Source: Laccaria trichodermophora (taxonomy: Eukaryota; Basidiomycota; Agaricomycetes; Agaricales; Hydnangiaceae). From it: a DNA stretch of 64,000 bases. The notes below the pieces were generated by a model. That model had not been told where the DNA came from. It made no database searches and worked only from the letters and a program-made list of their open reading frames with translations. A program made the position numbers and the translations under genes. Of the stretch, positions 22,562-33,908 are shown one piece after another; positions within the stretch are counted from its first letter, which is position 1; each line of letters begins with the position of its first letter. The stretch covers positions 620,001 through 684,000 of the forward strand of contig JACTVC010000019.1 of assembly GCA_018417955.1 (NCBI GenBank). The letters are read 5' to 3'.

Positions 22562-25309
22562 CAAGGGGGGTCCAGGATTTGAAAATGCCATATCAGGATG
22601 GTTAGTTAGTCTGGCCAACAGGCTGTTAAAAAAAAAAATTACCTCCTATATTTTTCAGTCTGAACGGCCTGGAAACAGCTGAAACAGTCCAAAATGTCAA
22701 GCCTTTGCCTCCAGTGATCAAAGAACCAGTACATTGCATAGAAATAGAAGGTTGCACACTGAAAGATATGACACAACTTGGACACAACTAATAAAACATT
22801 ACCTAGACCATCAGCAAATCAGCATTTACCTTACATTACAATTACCTTAAACAAGGGACGATCGGGCAGTTAAGCGAAGCCCTTGACGGATTCCGTGACA
22901 AAGTAATCATTTTTGCATCGGTTATGTAATTACAACAAACCAATGGGAAAATTTTTATTGTGACCGTATGTCTGCCAATTGTTCAAAGGGGGCTGACAGG
23001 GAAAAAACAATTAATGTGCTTATTGTTTAAATTTGCCCACAACTGTGTTACCTAGGCGAAGCTTTGCAAAAAATAAAAGTTTTTCCTATTGCCGAAGAGA
23101 CAGACTGAATTGTTCCTGAAATTTGTTATGTTTACATATTTTAATTCTTCCCAACCTTTTGTCCTGTGGATGTACCTCAAGACACATTTTAAAAATAGTA
23201 ACAACATTTTTTTTACATCTGGACGTCACCTTTGCACAATAGGCAAACACGCCGTCAATATAAAAAATTTCCCATAAGTCTGTGTTAATTACATAAGAGG
23301 TGCAAAAATGATTAGTTTGTCATGCAATCTGTCAAAGGCTTCGCTCAGCTACCCGATCGTCCCTTGTTTAAGGTGAATGTAAGGTGCTACAATGCAACCA
23401 ATTAGCACTAATGTATCACAATTCTAAGCTGACCTTACATTGTCATCCACTGGTGTCAACAAATGTGGAATGCAGAGTCATGATTGGAAAAGTATGTAAG
23501 GTTGGGCCAACATTGGAAGGATATTGCAAACCTTCCACCATCTTCTTTGCCTTGGAAGGTCATGCAACAATTGGTCCCCTTGGGAAGCTTTCTGAGATAT
23601 TGTGGGCAATTCATAATTCTCAAAACAATGCAAATGAAGTGAATAATCAAATTGTATTGAATATAAGTAATTGACATGAAGTACAGAAAATGCCCAACAC
23701 TATGACCAGCCATGAAAATGGAAGGTGAATCGGGTAACGCGGCTGCCCAACCATAGAAATTCCGGAGCCAGCTCAACTCAGCATTCAACTTACCATCATA
23801 TGCATCGGATTTTGCTTTTCAATCATGCATCCTCAACCATGACGCCCTGGGAAATCCAAATCCATCAAATTCGGCCTTCGGCCTTGGGTGAGGGACGAGG
23901 TAATATATTCCTTGAGTATAGAAGCAAGGGGAAGGAGAACTTGGCTCACTGGGGGCATTCGTGGCCAACAAACACATCTGAATCCCTGCATATATGCACC
24001 TGAATACACCGTAGCGTGAACGCGCAAGTAAAGGGGGGGGGGGGTTCTCACTATAGAAGTGTACCTCACCACCTATTCCATTCCCACCAATGGCTCACCA
24101 AGAAAATGGGTGCTCCAAGCCTCTACCGTCACGCTAGAACATGGTGTTGCCAAGTGGTGAGCAAGTCGGCTCTGGGTCGCTCTGGGTCGCGCAGTGGACA
24201 CTGGGGATGGTTGCACAAGAATGTATAAAGCACATCATAAGAGTGAAGGGGGTGGATGGGGGCGGGAAGGAAGCTCAGAATAGTTTCAAGTTGGATTATA
24301 TTGTTTTCGGGAGGCGTGGATGGACTATGACATCACAGAATTAAAGCTCTGCTTGAACTCAGATTTACATCTCACTGCCAAGATCGCCGTTCGACTGTGA
24401 GAATTTCTGTTTCCACAAACTACGGACCACAACAACCTAAAAAGAAAAGCTTTTGTCATGAGCGTTTATCATCGAACGCTGAGCTTCATGCTGGTATGAC
24501 TAAGTATACAATTTGTAAAATAATTTAGCCCTACCTTCCAAGGTCGTTATAAAAATGCCATTGACCTTGGAACCCTTCAACAAATTTGCAACGATATTGG
24601 ATGATGCCAAACAGTTTCAGTGTACATTCTATACTTAACCCATGATTGTGCTACATTGAAAGGTGAAGCAAGACCTCGTAAGGTTTTGCGAACCTTACAT
24701 AGACTACAAAGTGATCCAATGTTGTTGTTGTTTTGCTGATGACTGAAGCCAACATCAGACAAGATGGAACTGTGGAATGTCCTCATTGTGAGAGGTTCAG
24801 TAGGACTTGCAAACTACTTCAAAAGACACAAACCCAGTGGAGCATGCAAGGAGAATAAGCAAAAGAAAGTGGCAAGAGAAGCTCTTGCAAAAACCCAGGC
24901 CAAAGCAGGTCAGTTATTCATGCTGCGAGGAACCACAGTGCAGTGCTGGGCCATCTGCCTCTGCTAAAAATTTACTAGTCAAGCTTCAGACCTTGGCAAC
25001 GCCAGCAACTATATTCTCAGCCTTGGGCTGGCAGGTGGGACTAGTGCCCATATCAATATTGCCCACCCCCTCTCAGACTCCATCATGTCAAATCTCGTGT
25101 CCAAAAGCCGCTGTGTTGACAGAGTTGCATGCATGCATTGACGGACTCCCAAGCTTGCTGTTGATGATTGAGGGAACACTGGATCTAGATATGATGATGT
25201 AATGTTTCTATATTTGGAAATATATTCCCACCCTTAGTTAGTCCAGCCGTTGAGGCCTTAGAAAAAAATTCAACCCTATAGGATTTAAAAAAATCCTGGA
25301 CCCCCCTTG
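22562..25309. mobile_element. hAT-like non-autonomous element, 2.75 kb
   Basis: Terminal inverted repeat caaggggggtccaggattt (19 bp, perfect; right copy 25291-25309). Flanked by the 8-bp duplication catcaagg (22554-22561 and 25310-25317). The ends are nearly the same as those of the 552-bp MITE at 649-1200. No open frame inside resembles a transposase; content is AT-rich with long T and G runs (for example 24031-24043). It contains a second, nested inverted-repeat structure at about 22843-23377. It appears to have inserted into the LTR of a Ty3 fragment. Confidence 0.85.
22843..23377. mobile_element. Nested foldback element
   Basis: Arms of about 155 bp are imperfect inverted repeats. The left one starts accttaaacaagggacgatcggg (in part) and continues through a cgaagccnttgac block and an aatcatttttgca block. 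The right one mirrors this between about 23225 and 23377. The middle is AT-rich with no coding. No clear target duplication found, so the superfamily is open. Confidence 0.65.
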
Positions 25310-25604
25310 CATCAAGGTCATTGATTGTCTGAGTTATCTCAATCTTTAAGCTGATTGGTGGAAATCCCCCCTGAGAGGGATAGATAACACTAGAAAAAGA
25401 GAAAAGGAGACAACTCAACACGCAGACAAAAGTATACTGTGTGTATGATTCCAAAAGACTATGAGAGTGGAATACAGAGTAAGGAGATGGTGGTGGTAAG
25501 AGGTAGAGAGAGAATGTGCAAAGTTGAGAGGAGTGTGTATGTGATGTGTATCTGGGAAGGTGATGCCAAATATGCGTAATCTGGGATTACACCCTCCCCC
25601 GCTC
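25310..25604 (-). repeat. Ty3 3' LTR and polypurine tract (partial)
   Basis: On the minus strand, a purine tract (gagcgggggaggg, 25592-25604) is followed directly by tgtaatcccagattac, a TG-starting LTR head at 25591. This is the position expected just after the integrase stop of the neighbouring fragment. The LTR is cut at its other side by the hAT-like element. Confidence 0.6.
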
Positions 25605-25744
25605 TGAAAAGAAAAAGCAACAATGCAGAAGAAAAAAGATAAAACCGTTAGTGAAAGGTAAGTAAAATCCAAGCACAGGTGCATCAAAACCCAGTGGGAA
25701 AAAGCTACCAGCTGGCAAAAGAGAAAACGAAAGACTACTTAGAT

Positions 25745-26356
25745 TCAACTTTCGCCCTTAGAAGCCAGCCAGTCATTGAGTGCCACGCAATCTTGAAGTT
25801 CTGATCCTGTGAGCCATCGATCATGTTCTTGACTGTAGCCGCACCAGTGGACAAGGAATTGGTGACCACATCCTCGACGTTGTTTGTCCATGATTTTCTC
25901 GATAAAAAATTCCTCATTGCCTTCAGGCGTGAGGATTGGAAGCAGTTCTTTGAACTTGTGTGAGGGGAATAGTGAGGTATTGGTTTCAATGAAGGGAAGG
26001 ACTTCAGAGGTGTGGAAGGTGGGGAAGATGTTGGGTGCATTTGGGAGCTCGATTGTTACTGTAGAGTGTTGCTCGTTTGTGCCAACGACGGTGTACGGTC
26101 CATCATAACAAGGCATGAATTTTGCTACCTGCTTTTCACCTTTTGCTTTGTATTCATTACAGTGATGCAAGGTTGTCAGGTGTATGTGTGAACCTATCGC
26201 AAAAGGGAAGGTTAGCAAGCAATGCTTATTTGCTTTGACAGATTGTGAAATCTTAGCTTGAAGTAAGTTGTCTTGTGCCTCTGAGACATTGTTATGCAGT
26301 TGACAGATAATGTAACAGTGTCGGTAACACATACTCCTTGTGTGATCTAGAATCAT
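25745..26356 (-). pseudogene. Ty3 integrase C-terminus plus chromodomain fragment
   Basis: About 200 residues of a Ty3/Gypsy polyprotein. The integrase C-terminal GPY/F-like segment (VAKFMPCYDGPYTVVGTNEQ, then ELPNAPNIFPTFHTSEVLPF) is followed by a chromodomain (EFFIEKIMDKQRRG, QFLVHWCGYSQEHDRWLTGS, ELQDCVALNDWL). The chromodomain aromatic positions are present. Reverse transcriptase, RNase H and the catalytic integrase core are missing, so this is a relic of a chromovirus-type element that targets heterochromatin. It runs towards the purine tract and LTR at its 3' side. Confidence 0.85.
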
Positions 26357-26440
26357 CGTATTTACACATATTTGTCCCTGCTCTGTATAGCATTGTATTT
26401 CTAATGAATATACTCACTTTGCAACCACATCATATATTAC

Positions 26441-29400
26441 ATGTGGACGGAGTCACCCCATTTCTATACGGCTAGGCAGCCTTATGCCTCCCCTCCGGGA
26501 TACAAGAGTCCTGCGCCGGGTGACCGCGCCCCAGTTCCTGGGTCACAGGATATTCTCAACGTGGTATCGCCTCGCGGCACCACGTTACAAACACTCTCTC
26601 GCGTACCCCGAATATTCTCCGCCGCCATCTCGCACTCACACCTTCGTCGAGAAGTCCTGATCAGCCCTTCGGTTTCACAATGGTGGGGGCACCACGGACT
26701 TCATCAAGATGAAGTCCCAGAGTGCAAAGACTTGGGGAAACTACATAAGGCAAGTCTGATTGACAGATCCTGTCAACTCACGATGCCTTCCAGAATTCCC
26801 GACTCCCAAGTAAACCTAAACCCTAACACAGGCGAGAAAACCGTTGTCCACGCCTCACACGATGCTCCCACACCCTCGATAGCGCGAATACCTGCTGCTT
26901 TTGAGGGTAACGACTCTGCCTCTCCCTTCCCCACATTAGTGTGGATACCCGCTGCTTTCGGAGGTAACCGCCTGGCTACGACAGACGATGATTCTCGGCC
27001 TGCAATAACCCTAGCAACTTCCAAACTATCTCTCCCAACCGACAGCTATGCCCACAGTAGTTGCACAGGGAACTGCCATCGTCTGGTCTTCGAAGGTCGG
27101 AAATTCCTCTCACAGCCAAGTCAACAACGATATGAAATCGAGTCAATTGACGACCCCACTCCTTCACTATCAACGTTAGCGTGGACAAAAGCTGCATGCG
27201 AGAATAATCTCCAAGCCACAAAAGAGGACATCGCCCCCATACCTCCTATACCCTCGATAGCGTGAAGACTCGCTGCTTCTGAGGGTAATGACCTAGCCTC
27301 GACGGACGATGGCTCTGCTCCATCCCTATCAATGTTGGCATGCACGCCCGCCGTTTTTGAAATCCCAGCAACACCGAATCGACCTCTCCCAACCAATTCG
27401 AGCTATGCCCACTGCAGTTACACGAAGAACTGCCATTGTCAGGACCTGGATAGTTGGAATCCGCCCTCACAAATGATCCCAACCCCTTCCCGTCATCGTC
27501 CTAACCACCAAACACCACCATTCAAACCAGGTGGTGGGCAGATCACTTCGTTACCCTACCGGATGAATCGTACTGCCAGCCACGAAATTGAAGAGCCGAT
27601 GAGGACGAGGGAAAGGGAGAGGGGAGCATTGAGGACAGAAAAACTCAGTGCTGAAGTCAATCCCCCCATTCATAGTAGTCCCATGCTCTCGCTAGCACGA
27701 ATATCCGCAACTTCCAAGAGCCACTGCTTAGCGATAACGGATTACGACTCCATCTCTCCCTTACCCATGTTAGCGCGAACATCCGCTGCTAACAAGGGCA
27801 ACAACCCTGTTTTTCTCTTACCCGCTGCTTCTGAGAATAACGACTTAGCCGCGATGGATGTCGACTCTACTTCTTCCATACCCTCGTCATCGCGACTACC
27901 TGCTGCTCTCGAGGGTAGCAACTCGGCCACGACAGACAACAGCTTCACGCCGTTGACAACCCCAACAATGTCAAAGAAACAGCCTCTCCCCACCAATACG
28001 AGCTATGCCCGCAGCAGTTGCGCGAGGAACTGCCATCGGCAAGACCTTGAAGGCCAGGAATCCCTATTGCAGCCAAGCAGAGTGATCGTACTCCCTGGGA
28101 GATTTCCATTCTGTCATCACCCTATCATAGACACAAGCCCCCGATTGCATGAAAATGAGGCCACAAACCATCTATCCTCCCATGCTGCTTGCTACACTCC
28201 CATACCCTCAGTAGCGCGAATGACCGCTGCTTCTGAGGGTAATGATTCAACTTTGATGGACGACACCTCTTCACTCCCCCTATTTTCGTTAGCGTATACA
28301 CCTGTAGCCTTCGAGGACGATTTAGCCACGACAGATGATGGCTTTGCTCCTCCCCTATCCACGTTGGTGTATACGCCTGCCATTCTCCAGGTTAACAGCT
28401 CGGTCACAACGGATGATGGCTCTGCTTTCCCCACTCCTTCGATAGTGCGACCACACACTGCTTTTGGAAGTAGCCTCCTGGCTACGATGGACTATGGCTC
28501 CACGCCTTCGATTACCCTGACAATGTTGAAACGATCTCTTCCTTCCTATTCGAACTATGCCCACAGTAGTTATGCGAGGAACTGCCAGTGGCAGGCCCTT
28601 GGAAGCTGGAATCCCCTCTCGCTGACGAGCCAAACAGTCGTATTCACAGAGAAATTTCCACTTCATCAATGTCCTATCGCCTATACAAGCCCTCAGTTGT
28701 GTAAAGGCGAACCGACCATCGACCCAGTCAGCCAATCTGCTACTATCCTGGAAACCTTGTTAGCACAAAATTCCGCAGCTTTCGAGGCTGACAATGCTAT
28801 TCAGCTAAATGATCACTCCGCATTAACGACCCCTCCATATGAAAGCAAGCTAACCATCGACCCAGCCAACCAATTCATCCTGGAAACCTCGTCAGCTCAG
28901 ATTCTTGCAACCCTCGAGGGTAACTACGCTATTCAGTTAATCGATGATTCCTCTTCCATGGCAGCTCTGTTCGAAGACGAGACAACAGACTATCAGGCCA
29001 CCCACGACGTTCCGAGACCCATCTTAGCGCGATTACACTCTCCCTTCAAGAGTGGTGTCACCTTTCAACAGAACGACAACCTCTCGTCTTCAGTAACTTT
29101 GACCATGACCAGTCCACTGTCGTCCCTCCCAAATGACGTGAGCTATGCCCGCTGCATTTGTGCGAGTGATTGCTGCCCTCAAGATCTTGAAGGCGAGAGT
29201 TCCTTCAAGCGAACAAGCCAGGTAACCATATCCTCTGAGGAATTCATGCCCTGTCAACGTCCTAATCATCAGCTGCCACTGCTCAAACCAGGCGGTCGTC
29301 GGCAGGCCGCCCCACTACCTCATTCAATGAGCTCGTTAGACTCTTCCACAGGAAGTGGCGACCCCAGTCGCAAACTCTGCATTAGCTTCATCTCTATTCA

Positions 29401-32400
29401 GGATGAACTAGTAACTTCAACAACTACTAGGAGGAGAAAAAGAGAAGAAGCGACAACGGCAAATGGACATAACTCCGACGCCATTATCCTCGTTAGCGAT
29501 GATCACTCTATACTATCTAATCCTGCTCATCCAAGACCTTACTCACTGATCAACGCCGGCTCTGTGAGCATAACCATAATTCGCATTGCTCCTCAAAGCG
29601 CGAATCAGTTGCCTACTCCCGGTAAAGGCTCGACTAAAGGAATCGCTGCTCATAAGAGCGTGAAACCCTTTGAAACAACGGTTTCCAGCGATATGACTTG
29701 GGGATCTTCCACCGGCAGCATAGAACAACTCATTACTGCAGGCGCAGCTATTCGATGTGAGAACGGGAATGACAAATCTCCGGTATCTGCTTCAAGTCTA
29801 ATCGAAGGGAAGAGCGACTGGTAGCTACCATTTACATCATGTACTCCTGAGCTGTACCATAGGAATTCCTGCTTAGCTGCCATGAATGAAATGAAATGAA
29901 TTTTCATTCATTCATGGCACCTGTTTCATTCTTCATAATTTATTCTGTTTCATTCATTCCTGGCAACTGTTTCATTTTTTTATTTCATTCCACCATGGCA
30001 ACTGTTTCATTCTTTGCTTCATTCATTCCTGGCAACTGTTTCATTTTTTTTCTTTCATTCCACCATGGCAACTGTTTCATTCTTTGCTTCATTCTTACTA
30101 GGGCAGTCATTCATTTTCATTTCATTCTTCTCAGGTGCCTATTTCATTGCTAGAGCTGGGAAAATGATTATGTAATTGATGCAAAATATTTAAGTGCCTT
30201 ATTTGGCAACAGCATGCTTATCTTGTTGTGTATTTGAGCCTCAAATGCAAAAGTACCCCCATATGGCCCCCCACACCATTGCAGTAGGGCACAACACATA
30301 TCAGGCATAATTGTATATTATTTCCTTATTTAGATGTGTATTAAAACATTGAAATTGTTGCCTGAAAGAATGAAATGAAAATGAAATAACTGCCTGGAAA
30401 GAATGAAATGAAAATTCCATGGCAATGAATGAAAAAAAAAATGAAACAGTCGCCAGGAATGAATGAAATGGAAGAATAAAGCAAAAGATGAAACAGTTGC
30501 CATGGTGGAATGAAAAAAAAAAATGAAACAGTCGCCAGGAATGAATGAAACAGAATAAATTTCATTCTTGTCAGTAGCAATGAAGAAAAAATTGAAATGA
30601 AATGAAATGAAACAAAAAGTACTTCATTCTCAATGGCAATGAATGAGAATTACTTGGAATGAAACAGGTGCTGTGAATGAATGAAAATTCATTTCATTTC
30701 ATTCACAGCAGCTAAGCAGGAACTTCTATGGTACATGCCAGGTTTTACATGATGTAAATGGCAGCTACTAGTGGAAGAGCGAGATGAGAATGGCTACGAA
30801 AGGACGAGAGGACTCAATGGAATTCCCTGCGGTCTTTGGGGACATAAGGAACATTCTTCTCTTCAGTCATGCCCTCGTATCCATAGCAAGGTCTGTGCTT
30901 ACAGGCCTCCTCGCCCTGAATGGTGCAACCCTTGAAAGAACGTCCCTAAAACCTACGGTCACTCAAAACGATGGACAAAAGCCCATGCCTGAGGTCATCG
31001 ACAAGACTACTCGGAGACCTTACTCCGCCAACACGAATCGGTTCACAGTCTTGAATGTGGTCGATCACGCTAGAAGGATCAGAAATGAAACTTCATCTTC
31101 CTCGCTAAGTCGAACCAAGGAGAAAAGCGAGTCTGAGACAGGGCCAGGAGAGCGCAAGGACGAATTCCAGCTATTTACGGTCTTCCGGGACGTCAGTGCC
31201 CCTTCACCCACAAATCCTGACTCTCCGAATGTGACTGGACCTGTGCTCGTTAGTGTGATCTACCTCAATACGAGGGGCTCTAATAGGATTACTCGGAAAA
31301 CTTACGCTACCTATGGTGACTGGCTCGCAGCCCTAGGTGCGACTACCTGCTCTAGAGATTTGAATGACAGAACCCAGGCGTCTTCGTCAAGCCATACTGG
31401 GATAGAAGAATTCCGGAACTTCGAGAGTGTCAAAGATCCACCGACCTGGACAGAGCCTGGTGCTACACCACCAGATCATACATCTGAGACCCCCATCCAC
31501 ACCGCTCTTGAAGATGTTTTAGTTCTTGACGATCCAATACTACGAGGAAGAATAAAAGATGGACGAATGAAACATCTGGCGGAATACCCCATTTTGGATG
31601 TCTCTTATAGGACCGAGCGGAGCATGCACCTGGAAGTGTCCCAGACAGTAGTAATGAGGAATCGAACCTCTCAAGTTCCGGCAAAATTCTTCTGTATTCA
31701 AGTAATGGGAAGCTTCGTACAGGCTATTATGGTTCATTGTGTAATACTGTGCAATTCCACTGTAACCTTTGGGCTACTCATACAGCCACATGAGTCGGAA
31801 TTAAAGCCGGTCAAGGGAGCGAGGAAGGAAGTGGACTCCCGTGGCTTGTCTCATGCGGACGACAGTCCTAAGCTGTCGCCGAGTACAAAGATACCAAGTC
31901 CACTCCTGATAGACAGCTCCCTCCTAGTACGACTGCTCTACCACCCTGCTGCCTCAGTAGGCGCGAATAGAATGCACGCGCTTTGCCAAAGCACGGATAA
32001 AATGCACACAGACCTAAAGAGCATGAATAACCCTGAACCATTCAAGACTGTTAGAAAAACCTCTGAACTAGACCTGTCTCCGTTCATAGTCACAACGCGA
32101 TTTACACAAAGTGAATCGACCAGCTTGTGGAAGGCTGCTTTCAAAGATAAAGACCAAAGCGAAACTCTTCCTCAACCAGTAGGCTGGGCCGAAGAGGTCC
32201 CAAACCCTTTTATTAGACTCAAAGCCTTTTATGACTGCCTTCATGAACGAAGATGGAACCGATTCTTGTTGAATTATGGTTTTTCCCTTCGACAATTATC
32301 GACCTATCGACCAAGTCAAATGGAGTTATCAACTACCTATCACTTGCTGCAAATATGTCTTCGAACTCCCGCAGGTCTCATAAAAATTGCAGCGAGTTCG

Positions 32401-32618
32401 TGCGATCGAGCCTATAAGGACTATTGGACCCTTAATGGATTTTTTATTCCACAACTGCAAACATCACACTACCTGGGGACCAGGAGAATTGGCAGGAAAA
32501 CCCGAAAACGAAGACTTGTTCAAGAATTGACCCAAATGAAGCAACTCTCCCTACCCTTTATCAACTCACAAATTTACTTCAACACTCTTACCATGCTCGA
32601 TGACGCGTCGTCTCAGGT
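26441..32618 (+). pseudogene. Long repetitive-protein ORF, triply broken
   Basis: Function unknown. From ATG 26441 one frame runs to 29816 and resumes at 30782 when the 957-bp insertion (29817-30773) and one 8-bp duplication copy are skipped (AAG AGC G|AG ATG), ending at the KDZ element at 32619. A single TGA (27263-27265) interrupts it at a repeat position where sister repeats have CGA (Arg). The N-terminal ~1,100 residues consist of degenerate ~25-residue repeats (A-R-x-PAAFEGNDxATTDD type) punctuated by five copies of a SYAR-SSCARNCHRQDLEG-like cassette. The C-terminal ~600 residues are non-repetitive and unrecognised. It may be an old element-borne gene. Not joined to anything beyond 59863. 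Confidence 0.65.
29817..30773. mobile_element. Foldback element, 957 bp, 8-bp TSD
   Basis: Ends actggtagctaccatttaca and, inverted from the right, cactagtagctgccatttac. Flanked by gaagagcg at 29809-29816 and 30774-30781. The interior is built of gaatgaaatgaaat / catttcattcatt words, so it folds back on itself. No coding. Its tips and TSD length match the larger element at 49075-52518, so both belong to one family (hAT-like by TSD length). Confidence 0.85.
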
Positions 32619-33138
32619 CACTTCAGTCACCCACCTTGAACAAGCTATTAGCTAGGAAATCTTGAAAAATTATCCAGGCTAATAGATCCTCTGGCCGGTT
32701 TTTTTTTTGGCCTTTGGAAGGAAATATATTATTGGATTTGATAGAAAATGTTTGACCTCTAATATTGTGACCAGAAATATCTGGGTAGATAAATTGTGTT
32801 CAAAAATATCCTAGTCAAGTGAAAGTGGTCAGAAATATTTGAAGGGTGTCAGACTGGTAAGAAATATTTGAAGTGTGTCAGACTGGTAAGAAATATTTGA
32901 GCCAAGTCAAACTGGCCAGAAATGTTTGAGGTGTGCCAGAGTGACTGGAAATTTTTCAGTGGTGTGACATTGCTTGGATATATTCTAAGCATGTCACACT
33001 GCTAAAAAATCTTTTGGCCTTGTCACATGGCTAGAATATTTCCTACCAGTGTCACAGAGTATCTGGGGTCCCAGTTACAAAAAAAAAAACTTGGTTTTTC
33101 TGGTGCAGTTCTCTCAATATTTTCCACATTGCATTTTT
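32619..33138. repeat. Left TIR of the outer KDZ element
   Basis: About 520 bp, matching 59345-59863 in inverse almost base for base. It contains subterminal iterations of gtcagactggtaagaaatatttga. The upstream ORF runs a few codons into it before meeting a stop. Confidence 0.85.
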
Positions 33139-33908
33139 CTTTTGTTTCTCATTAAAGTTACAATCCAAAATCATATATTCAACACTTTATAATGCATAAC
33201 TCTTCTGAAAATGGTACTTATCACTATTTACATACACTTTCATCCTATCAATAGTCAAAACAATGAGTCTGTATAGCTTTTTCGAAACTCATCAGATAAA
33301 GCTACCATCTCAACAGCCTCCAATAACTCTGTCTCTTCACCCTCTTCTTCATCACCCTCATCATCCTCATCTTCTTCCTCCTCTTCATTGTCATCATCAT
33401 ATATCTCTCTTTCATTCTCAGCAACCATGGCAGTCATTTCAAACGTACGTGCCTCCATAAGATCTTCCAATGATGGTCCCCATGAATCTGGCATAGGTTT
33501 GTGAGGATCAATCATACGTGTTTTGTCTTGCCAGTTGTTGCATAAGCGTGCTAAGAATTCTGCACGCAAGACCATCTGATAGACTACTTCTTCACTTATA
33601 TTCTTCTTCATAGCCATTGTTACACATTTCCACTCCTCAATGAGCCAATCTTGCATGGCACTTCTCTCATATGCTAGTCTCCTTTCTTCCTCATTACATC
33701 TATCCAACTCAAGCATGGATTTTATTCCCTTTCGAACATTTTCATCACCCAACCAATTGGGGATTTCTCCTCCAGGTAAAAGATCAGTCTCATCTAGGCC
33801 CACATCTTGCCATATGTCATCATCAACATCCAGCTTGAACAATCCATCACTGGCAATAGGATGAGGTGCACAAGCACCACGTGGTGCTTGTTTCTTCTTA
33901 ATCATAGC

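Noticed and set aside
25745..26356. Host chromodomain protein
   Set aside because: The chromodomain follows integrase C-terminal sequence and precedes a purine tract and LTR head, so it belongs to a Ty3 retroelement.
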